Assembly (NCBI GenBank): GCA_046538735.1
Contig: JBKHII010000049.1
Location: 1 to 22,232 of the forward strand
Direction of reading: 5' to 3'
DNA length: 22,232 bases
DNA from: SLST01 sp046538735
GTDB lineage: Bacteria; Spirochaetota; Spirochaetia; DSM-27196; SLST01
The translations under genes were made by a program, and so were the position numbers. Position 1 is the stretch's first letter. The number at the start of each line of letters is the position of its first letter. The notes below the pieces were generated by a model. It ran no database searches. It was not told where the DNA came from and worked only from the letters and a program-made list of their open reading frames with translations. Positions 14,144 through 21,360 of this stretch are shown one piece after another.

Positions 14144-14270
14144 CCACGAAGACTCCTCTCCCGGAAACACCGCCGAAAGTCCTTCGACGCTTCGCTACCG
14201 GACGATTCGCGCTCGGATCGGCGATGCGCGCCTTTGTCCGGGTCGGTGCGCGGGCAGTATGTTCGTGGCG

Positions 14271-14786
14271 ATGTATCGTCTCTTTGTCGACCTGGACGGG
14301 GTGCTCGTCGATTTCGAAAGCGGGGTGAAGCGGGTCACCGGGAGGCTCCCGCACGAGCAGACGCAGCGGTCGATGTGGTCGCAGCTCGCCCGAACGGACG
14401 GCTTCTACGAGCACCTCGACTGGACGCGCGACGGACGAGAGCTGTGGGAGGCGCTGAAGGAGCACGAGCCGACGATCCTCACCGGACTGCCGCTCGGCAG
14501 GTGGGCGGAACCTCAGAAGCGAGCCTGGTGCGCGCGCGAGCTCGGACCGGGAGTTCCGGTCATCACGTGCATGAGCCGGAACAAGGCGAAGCGGGCGCGC
14601 GAGGTTACGCCGCCGGATGCGACACCGGTACTGGTAGACGATCGCGAGTGGCTTCGCGACCGGTGGGAGGAGATGGGTGGCGTCTTCGTGCACCACACGG
14701 ACGCCGCGAGCTCGATCGAGCGTGTGAACGCGATCATGCGCCGCGGAAGCGCCCGACCGCCTACAGGATTCCGGCGCCGCTCCTGA
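14271..14786 (+). CDS. HAD-superfamily 5'-nucleotidase-like protein
   Basis: The 171-residue protein begins MYRLFVDLDGVLVDF, with the HAD nucleophile Asp7 and the general acid Asp9. Motif II is ILTGLP (Thr71), a Lys-containing SRNKAKRA segment supplies motif III, and VLVDDRE (Asp123/Asp124) is motif IV. The order and length resemble 5'(3')-deoxyribonucleotidase-like HAD phosphatases, which dephosphorylate nucleoside monophosphates. The substrate is not proven, but divergence from a pyrimidine-nucleoside phosphorylase suggests nucleotide salvage. An in-frame ATG at 14259 would add four residues; neither start has a clear Shine-Dalgarno. Its 3' end overlaps convergent recO by 26 bp. Confidence 0.85.
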   Translation: MYRLFVDLDGVLVDFESGVKRVTGRLPHEQTQRSMWSQLARTDGFYEHLDWTRDGRELWEALKEHEPTILTGLPLGRWAEPQKRAWCARELGPGVPVITCMSRNKAKRAREVTPPDATPVLVDDREWLRDRWEEMGGVFVHHTDAASSIERVNAIMRRGSARPPTGFRRRS

Positions 14787-15516
14787 GCACATTCAACGGC
14801 GACTCCACGTGCTCCTCGAGGATCGCGTAGAGGACCCGTTTTATGCGGAGTATCGCCCCTTCGGGCGGAATCACCCTGAGCGCGTCGCGGAGATCGAGCG
14901 ATCCACTGTGCCGAAGATAGGCCGCCGCACCGGGCATCCAACGCGGCATGTCCTCTCGCGCGCGGATGGGGGCGCAGAAGCCGTTGTCCCGCGCGGAGTA
15001 GTAGATCGGCTCGCCGTCGGCAAGGAACTCGCCGGAGACCGCGCAGTGCTCGAGATCGGGCTGCATTCCGCTCAAAAGGAGGAAGCGCCAGACGAAGTGC
15101 ACGCTCACCCGCTCGGCTTCGAGCGCGGGGCGCGCCTCGAGCTCGTGCAGCGAGTCGATGAGGAGGCGGTGGAGCGGCGCCGAGTCGCCACCGGTGGCGT
15201 ACGTCTTCAGGATGCTCTCGGCCCACAGGCTCGCGGTGTAGAACTTCGCGAGGTCTTCGCGTATGCCGCTGAAGTAGCTCGTCACGTCGAAGTCGGTGAT
15301 CTTCGTGGTTTGTTTCACCGGGTCGGTGTAGAGGTAGCAGGTGCCGGAGCACAAGAGGTTCGTGGTCCCGCGCAGCTTGCCCTTCTGCGAGTACGCTCCG
15401 TGCGCGATCGCCCGCACGAGACCTTCGCCCGGCGTGAGCATCACCACACCCTTGTGGATCTCGCCGATGCGGTTGTTCTTGAGTACGATCGCGGGGCTCC
15501 AGTGGGAACGGTTCAT
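14761..15516 (-). CDS. recO: DNA repair protein RecO
   Basis: The 251-residue protein fits RecO, which with RecR loads RecA onto SSB-coated ssDNA and anneals strands. The N-terminal OB fold is visible as AIVLKNNRIGEIHKGVVMLTP, followed by GLVRAIAHGAYSQKGKL, then the helical domain with LLIDSLHELE. The usual C-terminal four-cysteine zinc site is reduced: only HCAVSG and GFCAPI remain, each with one Cys of the pair. ATG at 15516 is preceded by CAAGGCAAG. Upstream extension in frame would overlap lon and is rejected. recO diverges from lon across 82 bp and converges with the nucleotidase gene. With mutL and recJ it makes three DNA-repair genes in this window. Confidence 0.88.
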   Translation of the reverse strand: MNRSHWSPAIVLKNNRIGEIHKGVVMLTPGEGLVRAIAHGAYSQKGKLRGTTNLLCSGTCYLYTDPVKQTTKITDFDVTSYFSGIREDLAKFYTASLWAESILKTYATGGDSAPLHRLLIDSLHELEARPALEAERVSVHFVWRFLLLSGMQPDLEHCAVSGEFLADGEPIYYSARDNGFCAPIRAREDMPRWMPGAAAYLRHSGSLDLRDALRVIPPEGAILRIKRVLYAILEEHVESPLNVLRSGAGIL

Positions 15517-15598
15517 CTTGCCTTGCTTCTTCTTGACGTGAGCTCTCACAGCTCCATACCCTAAGTATACATTTTGCGCCATACAGAGTAGAGGCCCC
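15517..15598. promoter_or_regulatory. Divergent recO-lon promoter region
   Basis: For recO, TATACT (minus strand, 15569-15564, five of six matches to TATAAT) lies about 48 bases before the ATG. For lon, TTGACG (15533-15538) with TACCCT 18 bases on, or TATACA (15566-15571), are possible elements; none is strong. An inverted repeat GAGCT-N5-AGCTC (15540-15554) could be an operator. No CIRCE element is present. Confidence 0.4.
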
Positions 15599-17956
15599 AT
15601 GGAGAACCAGACCCAACGGATGATAGTCCCGGCGGACAGCATTCTGCCGAACCGCCTCGTGATCGTTCCCCTGACCGGAAAGCCGATCTTCCCGGGGATC
15701 TTCACGCCGGTGATGATCCGAGACCCGAACGACATCGCGGCGGTGGAGGAAGCGATCAAGACCGACAGCATGATCGGGCTCGTCCTGACGAGGGACGAAG
15801 AGGCGGACGACCCGAGCGGGGACGATCTTCACCGCGTGGGCACTGCCGCGAAGATCGCGAAACGGATCAATCTACCGGACGGCGGCTACAACCTCTTCAT
15901 CTCCACGGTGAAGCGTTTCCGGATCAAGAAGATTCTCAAGAACCACTCCCCTATCGTCGCCGCGGTCGAGCACCTGGAGGACAAGAACGACACGAGCGAC
16001 GAGGTGAAAGCGCTCACTCGCAGCCTGATCAGCGAGATGAAGCAGATCAGCGAGAACAACAACCTCTTCAGCGAAGAAATGCGGCTGAACATGGTCAACA
16101 TCGACCATCCCGGCAAGATCGCCGACTTCATCACGAGCATCCTCAACATCGATCGCGACGAGCAGCAGAAGGTACTCGAGTCGCTCGACGTCTACGAGCG
16201 CATGGAGCTCGTTCTCATGCACATCAAGCGCGAACAGGAGCTCCTTCGCATCCAGAAGAAGATTCAGAGCCAGATCAACGAGAAGATCGAGCAGAGCCAG
16301 CGCGAGTACTTCCTCAAGGAGGAGCTCAAGGCGATCAAGCAGGAGCTTGGGATGCCGACCGACAGCAAGTCGAGCGAGTATCAGAGGCTCAGAGAGCAGA
16401 TCGACGCGCTTCGCATCGAGGGCGAGGTCAAGGAGCAGGTCGAGAACGAGCTCGAGAAGTTTAACCTGATGGATCCGAACTCGAGCGAGTTCCACGTCAC
16501 GCGCAACTACCTGGACACGATCGTAAGCCTGCCGTGGGGCGACCCACCCAGGCGCCAGATCGACATCCGGAACGCGCGGACGGTTCTGGACGCGGACCAC
16601 TACGGACTCGAGGACGTCAAGGAGCGCATCCTCGAGTTCCTCGCGGTCCGCAAGCTCAAGAGCGACTTCAAGGGCTCGATCATCTGCCTGGTGGGCCCGC
16701 CCGGCGTTGGCAAGACGTCGGTCGGACGGTCGATCGCGCGCGCGCTCGGAAAGGAGTTCTTCCGCTTCTCGGTCGGGGGGATGCGCGACGAGGCGGAGAT
16801 CAAGGGGCATCGCCGCACCTACGTGGGCGCCATGCCGGGCAAGATCATCCAGGGGCTCAAGATCGTGAAGACAAAGGACCCGGTCTTCATGATCGACGAG
16901 ATCGACAAGCTCGGCGTGAGCTACCAGGGTGACCCGAGCTCGGCGCTGCTCGAGGTTCTCGATCCGGAGCAGAACGTGAGCTTCCGCGACAACTACCTCG
17001 ACCTCCCGTTCGACATCTCGAACATTCTCTTCATCGCGACGGCGAACACGCTCGATTCGATCCCGCTTCCGTTGCTCGACCGGATGGAGGTGATCCGCCT
17101 CGCCGGCTACATCGACGACGAGAAGGTCTCCATCGCGCGCACCTACCTCATTCCCAGGAGCCTCGAGCGCGCGGGCATCAGGAAGAAGGACGTGAAGTAC
17201 ACGAAACGGGCGCTTCTCTCGATCGCGAACGACTACGCGCGCGAGGCGGGCATGCGGAACTACGAGAAGGCGCTCGACAAGATCCACCGCAGGATCGCTC
17301 GCCGACTCGTCACGGAGGAGACCGCTCCGCCGTTCAAGATCGACGCAGACGACCTGGCCGAATACCTGGGGAAACCGGTCTTCGTGGAGGACACCGTCAA
17401 GAAGGTCAATCAGCCGGGCATGACGATCGGGCTCGCGTGGACGCCGTTCGGAGGCGACGTCCTGGTCGTGGAGGCCGTGAGCAATCCGGGCAAGGAGGGC
17501 TTCCGCATCACGGGCCAGATGGGCGACGTCATGCAGGAGTCGGCCGGAATCGCGTACACCTACGCGCGCTCGAAGACGGCCGAGATGGGCGTGGACTCGA
17601 AATGGTGGGAGGACCGCCACATCCACCTCCACATCCCGGCGGGGGCGATCAAGAAGGACGGCCCGAGCGCAGGGATCACGATGGCAACCGCGCTTATCTC
17701 GCTTGCGACCGGACGAAGAATCAGGCCCCGAATCGGAATGACGGGAGAGCTCTCGCTCATCGGCCAGGTCCTCCCGATCGGCGGTCTGAAGGAGAAGACG
17801 ATCGCGGCCCGCAGGCACAACCTCAAGGAGATCGTGATGCCCGCGAAGAACGAGCGCGACCTGGACGAAATCCCGGAGAAGGTGAAGAGAGGCATCACCT
17901 TCCATCCGGTCGAAACGATGGACGAGGTCCTGGAGGTACTCCTTGCCCGGCGGTAG
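15599..17956 (+). CDS. lon: ATP-dependent protease Lon
   Basis: At 785 residues it matches LonA length. The N-terminal substrate-binding domain (LVIVPLTGKPIFPG onward) and coiled linker are followed by the AAA+ module: Walker A GPPGVGKT (366-373), Walker B MIDEID (Asp433-Glu434), sensor region ATANTLDSIPLPLLDRMEVI. The protease domain carries the Ser-Lys dyad: DGPSAG with Ser690 and GGLKEK with Lys733, at the canonical 43-residue spacing. Lon degrades misfolded and selected regulatory proteins in the cytosol. ATG at 15599 follows AGAGG at about 4-5 bases. It heads a plus-strand operon; the next gene starts 14 bp before the lon stop. Confidence 0.98.
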   Translation: MENQTQRMIVPADSILPNRLVIVPLTGKPIFPGIFTPVMIRDPNDIAAVEEAIKTDSMIGLVLTRDEEADDPSGDDLHRVGTAAKIAKRINLPDGGYNLFISTVKRFRIKKILKNHSPIVAAVEHLEDKNDTSDEVKALTRSLISEMKQISENNNLFSEEMRLNMVNIDHPGKIADFITSILNIDRDEQQKVLESLDVYERMELVLMHIKREQELLRIQKKIQSQINEKIEQSQREYFLKEELKAIKQELGMPTDSKSSEYQRLREQIDALRIEGEVKEQVENELEKFNLMDPNSSEFHVTRNYLDTIVSLPWGDPPRRQIDIRNARTVLDADHYGLEDVKERILEFLAVRKLKSDFKGSIICLVGPPGVGKTSVGRSIARALGKEFFRFSVGGMRDEAEIKGHRRTYVGAMPGKIIQGLKIVKTKDPVFMIDEIDKLGVSYQGDPSSALLEVLDPEQNVSFRDNYLDLPFDISNILFIATANTLDSIPLPLLDRMEVIRLAGYIDDEKVSIARTYLIPRSLERAGIRKKDVKYTKRALLSIANDYAREAGMRNYEKALDKIHRRIARRLVTEETAPPFKIDADDLAEYLGKPVFVEDTVKKVNQPGMTIGLAWTPFGGDVLVVEAVSNPGKEGFRITGQMGDVMQESAGIAYTYARSKTAEMGVDSKWWEDRHIHLHIPAGAIKKDGPSAGITMATALISLATGRRIRPRIGMTGELSLIGQVLPIGGLKEKTIAARRHNLKEIVMPAKNERDLDEIPEKVKRGITFHPVETMDEVLEVLLARR
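17932..17945 (+). promoter_or_regulatory. Shine-Dalgarno and TTG start for the VanY-type gene
   Basis: GGAGG (17932-17936) lies six bases before TTG at 17943, inside the lon 3' end. No ATG or GTG occurs in this frame before the lipoprotein signal, so this site decides the rare TTG start. Confidence 0.75.
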
Positions 17957-18845
17957 CCGTCCGACGACGGCACGGCTCCTGCTCGCGACGGCGGTCGCGA
18001 GCGGCCTGTTCGCCGGATGCGGTGCCGGCGAAACGATCGCGCCCGAGTCGGACACCCGGGCGCCCGAGCCGCAACGCACGGTGGTGCCCGGCGAACCGAT
18101 CGTGCGGCCCGCCCCGGTCCACCCCGGTTTCGATCTCACCCAAGACGAGGCGCTCGCTCTCGCCGAGAAGCTCCCGGAGCCGGCCGCGCAGGCCGCCCGG
18201 GCCGATCTCTCCGGCTGGCTCGGCGCACTCGACATCCTCCTCGATCAGCCCGATCATCTGACCGTCCTCGCCGACAAGGAGCACGCGCTTCCCGCCGACT
18301 ACGTGCCGGCGGGTCTCGTTCGCTTGGACGACTACGCGGACCGGCTCGTGCTCAGCCGCCCGGGACACCGGCTCACGCGCGAAACGACCACCGCGCTCAT
18401 CGACATGAGCGACGCGGCGACGGCGGACGGCGTTACGCTCGTCGTGAGCTCCACCTACCGATCGTACGACTACCAGGCCGACCTCTTCGACCGGTGGGTC
18501 GCCGAGCTCGGCCTGGAGGAAGCGTCTCGCGTCTCCGCGCGCCCGGGAACAAGCCAGCACCAGCTCGGAACGACGGTCGATTTCGGCTGCATCTGCGAGG
18601 CGTTCGCGCACGAGCCGGCCGGAGTATGGCTCGCCGAGAACGCATGGCGATACGGCTTCTCGCTCTCCTACCCGCGCGGCTACGAGGAGGTGACAGGGTA
18701 CGCGTACGAGCCGTGGCACTTCCGCTACGTTGGCCCGAACGCAGCGCGCATCGAGCGCGAGTACTTCGCTTCCATCCAGCAGTGGATGCTCGAGTTCCTG
18801 CACGACCACCGCGAGCTTCTGGAGGCGGTACGGAATGAGTGGTAG
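17943..18845 (+). CDS. VanY-type D-alanyl-D-alanine carboxypeptidase lipoprotein (M15B)
   Basis: The 300-residue protein starts at TTG and has a signal peptide ending in LFAGC (Cys26); the Phe at -3 is loose for a lipobox but tolerated in spirochaetes. A Pro-rich stretch follows, then the M15B/VanY domain with SSTYRSYDYQ (169-178), SQHQLGTTVDFG (His206, Asp213) and EPWHFRYVG (Glu256, His259), which supply the zinc ligands and catalytic Glu. It is expected to remove the terminal D-Ala from peptidoglycan stem peptides in the periplasm; such genes outside van clusters serve wall turnover, and nothing here suggests glycopeptide resistance. Overlaps lon by 14 bp and the next gene by 11 bp. Confidence 0.93.
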   Translation: MPGGSRPTTARLLLATAVASGLFAGCGAGETIAPESDTRAPEPQRTVVPGEPIVRPAPVHPGFDLTQDEALALAEKLPEPAAQAARADLSGWLGALDILLDQPDHLTVLADKEHALPADYVPAGLVRLDDYADRLVLSRPGHRLTRETTTALIDMSDAATADGVTLVVSSTYRSYDYQADLFDRWVAELGLEEASRVSARPGTSQHQLGTTVDFGCICEAFAHEPAGVWLAENAWRYGFSLSYPRGYEEVTGYAYEPWHFRYVGPNAARIEREYFASIQQWMLEFLHDHRELLEAVRNEW

Positions 18846-20037
18846 TCGAATCGGAATCGACGACGCCTTCGCAACCGGAGCGCTCATCCACCCGCTCGCC
18901 GGCGAGGCATGCTCGGTCGACCTCTTTCGTGCCGTCGCCGAGCTCGCCGGCGGATGCACCTTCGAAAAGCGTGACGCCGCCGTCGCCTTGAAGGAGGCGA
19001 TCGGACACCACGATCACTACCTCTTCGTGCTCGTGGACGGACTCGGTGCATCGCTTGCGCCGCTCTTCCCCGAGCGTGGATTCCTCGCCTCAACGCTCCG
19101 GCGGCGGATTACCAGCGTCTTTCCGAGCACGACGGCGGTCGCGCTCAGCTCGCTCGCGACCGGCGGTTGGCCGGCCGAGCACGGCCTGACCGGTTGGTTC
19201 ACCTACTTCCCGGAGCATCGGAGGGTTCTCGCGCCGCTGCTCTTCAGCGAGCGCGGAACGAACGTTCCCGCCTCCGAGCTCGGCTTCTCGATGAGCGATC
19301 TCGTGCAGCTCGAACCCTACCTGGGGAGCTTCTTCCGCACGGTTCGCTCGTTTCTCCCGACGCCGATCGCAGACGGACACTACGCCGTCTGGGCTCGCTC
19401 GGCGACACCGGCGGTACCCTACCGGTCGTTCGCCGAGGCACGACGACTCATCCGGCGTCACTACCGGACGACCGCCGGGCCCACTTACACGTACCTCTAC
19501 ATCACGACCGTCGACACGCTGAGCCACGACCACGGGGTCGGAAGCGATCAGGTCGCCGAGGAGGTAGAGAAGGTCGACGCGCTCCTCGCCGCCCTCCGGG
19601 ACGCCCTGCCCGACTCGATCCGGATGATCGTGACGGCGGATCACGGGCTCGTGGACGTCCCGGAGGAACTCCGCTTCAGTTTCGGTGACGACGACCCGCT
19701 CGCTCGCCACCTTGTCGCCGGTCAGACCGGAGAGGCTACGACGCCGATCTTCCACGTGCGCCCGGGCGCGCGGGAGGCGTTCCGCGATGCGTTCGGCTCG
19801 CACGCGGCTTCCGAGCACTTCTCGCTTGCCACACCGGACGAGCTCGCGGACCGTGAGCTCTACGGCCCCGTGCCGCTCGCCGAGGCTACGCGGAGGCGTC
19901 TCGGAGACTTCGTGGGAATCGCCACGCGACCGGCGCTCCTCAGCTACATTCCGCGTGCGGGCAAGCCCGTGAGCCATGTCGGCGTGCACGGCGGCCTGCG
20001 GCCGGGTGAAATGCTCGTGCCGCTCTGTCTCGCGTAG
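18835..20037 (+). CDS. Type I phosphodiesterase / nucleotide pyrophosphatase (alkaline phosphatase superfamily)
   Basis: The 400-residue protein shows the NPP-like metal site in order: VDGLG (Asp68), FPSTTA (Thr99/Thr100 as candidate nucleophile), VDTLSHDHG (Asp227, His231), TADHG (Asp269, His270) and GVHGG (His385). This set predicts a two-zinc phosphodiesterase or phosphatase; the substrate is not evident. No signal peptide is seen, so a cytosolic location is likely. ATG at 18835 is preceded by GGAGG at a rather long 9-base spacing and overlaps the VanY gene by 11 bp. An in-frame ATG at 18730 would lie deep in the VanY gene and is rejected. The next gene follows after 8 bp. Confidence 0.9.
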   Translation: MSGSRIGIDDAFATGALIHPLAGEACSVDLFRAVAELAGGCTFEKRDAAVALKEAIGHHDHYLFVLVDGLGASLAPLFPERGFLASTLRRRITSVFPSTTAVALSSLATGGWPAEHGLTGWFTYFPEHRRVLAPLLFSERGTNVPASELGFSMSDLVQLEPYLGSFFRTVRSFLPTPIADGHYAVWARSATPAVPYRSFAEARRLIRRHYRTTAGPTYTYLYITTVDTLSHDHGVGSDQVAEEVEKVDALLAALRDALPDSIRMIVTADHGLVDVPEELRFSFGDDDPLARHLVAGQTGEATTPIFHVRPGAREAFRDAFGSHAASEHFSLATPDELADRELYGPVPLAEATRRRLGDFVGIATRPALLSYIPRAGKPVSHVGVHGGLRPGEMLVPLCLA

Positions 20038-20045
20038 GCGTCGCG

Positions 20046-21266
20046 ATGGAACTCCTCGCCCCGGCCGGAGATCTGGAGAAACTCGAAACCGCCTACCGCT
20101 ACGGAGCGGACGCGGCGTACATCGGCCTCGCCGGCTTCTCGCTCCGCCGCCGGGCGGACGACGTGGACCCGGCGGTCGTCGCCGGGGAACTGCGTCGCAT
20201 CAAGGCCGACCGCAAGCTCTACGGCGCACTCAACATCTACTTCCACGACGCCGACCTCAGCCGGCTCGAGGACGAGATCGAGGCGATCTCGCTGCTCCCG
20301 CTGGACGCGCTCATCGTCAGCGACATCGGCGCCGTTCCCACGATACGCAGACATCTCCCGAACGTGGATCTCCACCTCTCCACGCAGGCGAATTGCCTCA
20401 ACAGCGAGGCTGCCCGGATCTACCAGGACCTCGGGTTCAGCCGGATCATCCCGGCGCGCGAGATGTCGCTCGCCGACCTCGCAGCTCTCAAGGCCCGCCT
20501 TCCCGACCTCGAAGTCGAGACCTTCGTCCACGGCGCGATGTGCCTCGCCTACTCAGGACGGTGTCTCCTCAGCGCATGGCAGGCCGGTCGGAGCGGCAAC
20601 AAGGGCGACTGCGCGCACAGTTGCCGGTGGGGATACCGCCACGCAATCGAAGAGGCCAAGCGCCCCGGCGAGTACCTGCCGGTCGAAGAGGGCGACGGAT
20701 TCACGACGATTCTCTCGCCGAAGGACCTCTGCATGATCGATCACCTCGCCGAGCTCCGCGACGCCGGAATCGACGCGGTCAAGATCGAAGGTCGCGTGAA
20801 GTCGGCGTACTACGCGGCGATCGTCACCCGGGCGTACCGCAAGGAGCTCGACCGGCTCGAGAGCGGTGCCGACCGCTCCACGACCCGACCGTACGTGGAT
20901 GATCTGTTCAACGTGAGCCACCGCGAGTTCTCGACCGGCTTCTACTTCGGCGACCCGGACGCGCTCGTACCCACGCAGCGCAGCTACCGCCAGGAGTACC
21001 GGTTCATGGGGCGAATCGGCGAGCCCGTCTCCACGGGCCGCTACCGCCTTTCCGTGAAGAACTCATTCGCCGAGGGAGATGAGATCGAGTACGTGGGCCC
21101 CGATCTGCCGAGCGCGACGGACGCATCGTTTCGCCTCTACAACGAGCAAGGCTCCCGGGTAGAGCAGCTCAGCCACCACTCGGCGGGGACGATCGAGCCG
21201 TCGGTACCGGTGGAGCCCGGATTCCTGATCAGACGTGCGACCGCGCCGCGAGCCGAGTCCGACTGA
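20046..21266 (+). CDS. Peptidase U32-family protein, probable RNA hydroxylation factor (TrhP-like)
   Basis: The 406-residue protein begins MELLAPAGDLEKLETAYRYG and contains the complete U32 signature ETFVHGAMCLAYSGRCLLS (158-176). Cysteines 166, 173, 189 and 193 are placed to hold an iron-sulfur cluster. Despite the name, well-studied U32 members TrhP (YegQ) and RlhA (YdcP) act in hydroxylation of tRNA U34 and 23S rRNA, using prephenate-derived chemistry. N-terminus and length fit TrhP better, but the assignment within U32 is an inference. A C-terminal beta-rich domain (FMGRIGEPVSTGRYRLSVKNSFAEGDEIEYVGP) matches the family. Last gene of the lon operon; a 94-bp gap separates it from the convergent gene. 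Confidence 0.92.
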   Translation: MELLAPAGDLEKLETAYRYGADAAYIGLAGFSLRRRADDVDPAVVAGELRRIKADRKLYGALNIYFHDADLSRLEDEIEAISLLPLDALIVSDIGAVPTIRRHLPNVDLHLSTQANCLNSEAARIYQDLGFSRIIPAREMSLADLAALKARLPDLEVETFVHGAMCLAYSGRCLLSAWQAGRSGNKGDCAHSCRWGYRHAIEEAKRPGEYLPVEEGDGFTTILSPKDLCMIDHLAELRDAGIDAVKIEGRVKSAYYAAIVTRAYRKELDRLESGADRSTTRPYVDDLFNVSHREFSTGFYFGDPDALVPTQRSYRQEYRFMGRIGEPVSTGRYRLSVKNSFAEGDEIEYVGPDLPSATDASFRLYNEQGSRVEQLSHHSAGTIEPSVPVEPGFLIRRATAPRAESD

Positions 21267-21319
21267 TCGCAGCCGGACGGGTCGCCCGCGGCCGGGTCGC
21301 GGTCTCCCGGTCGCCTCGC

Positions 21320-21338
21320 CCGGCCTCCGACCGGCCGG
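21320..21338. other. GC hairpin between convergent genes
   Basis: CCGGCC (21320-21325) and GGCCGG (21333-21338) form a perfect 6-bp stem with a 7-base loop in the 94-bp gap. No T-run follows on either strand, so it is only a possible terminator or transcript end. Confidence 0.35.
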
Positions 21339-21360
21339 AAAGCGTCCGCGCGGCTCAGCG

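Noticed and set aside
14130..14792. N-terminal extension of the pyrimidine phosphorylase
   Set aside because: The open frame runs antisense to the HAD nucleotidase; the conserved start MRAADLIVKK is at 14129.
15872..18235. Minus-strand open frame of about 787 codons opposite lon
   Set aside because: lon is unambiguous on the plus strand; the antisense product has no recognisable domain.
17943..18845. Vancomycin-resistance gene reading of the VanY-type protein
   Set aside because: No vanH, vanA, vanX or VanRS-like gene is nearby; a housekeeping M15B carboxypeptidase in a lon operon is the simpler reading.
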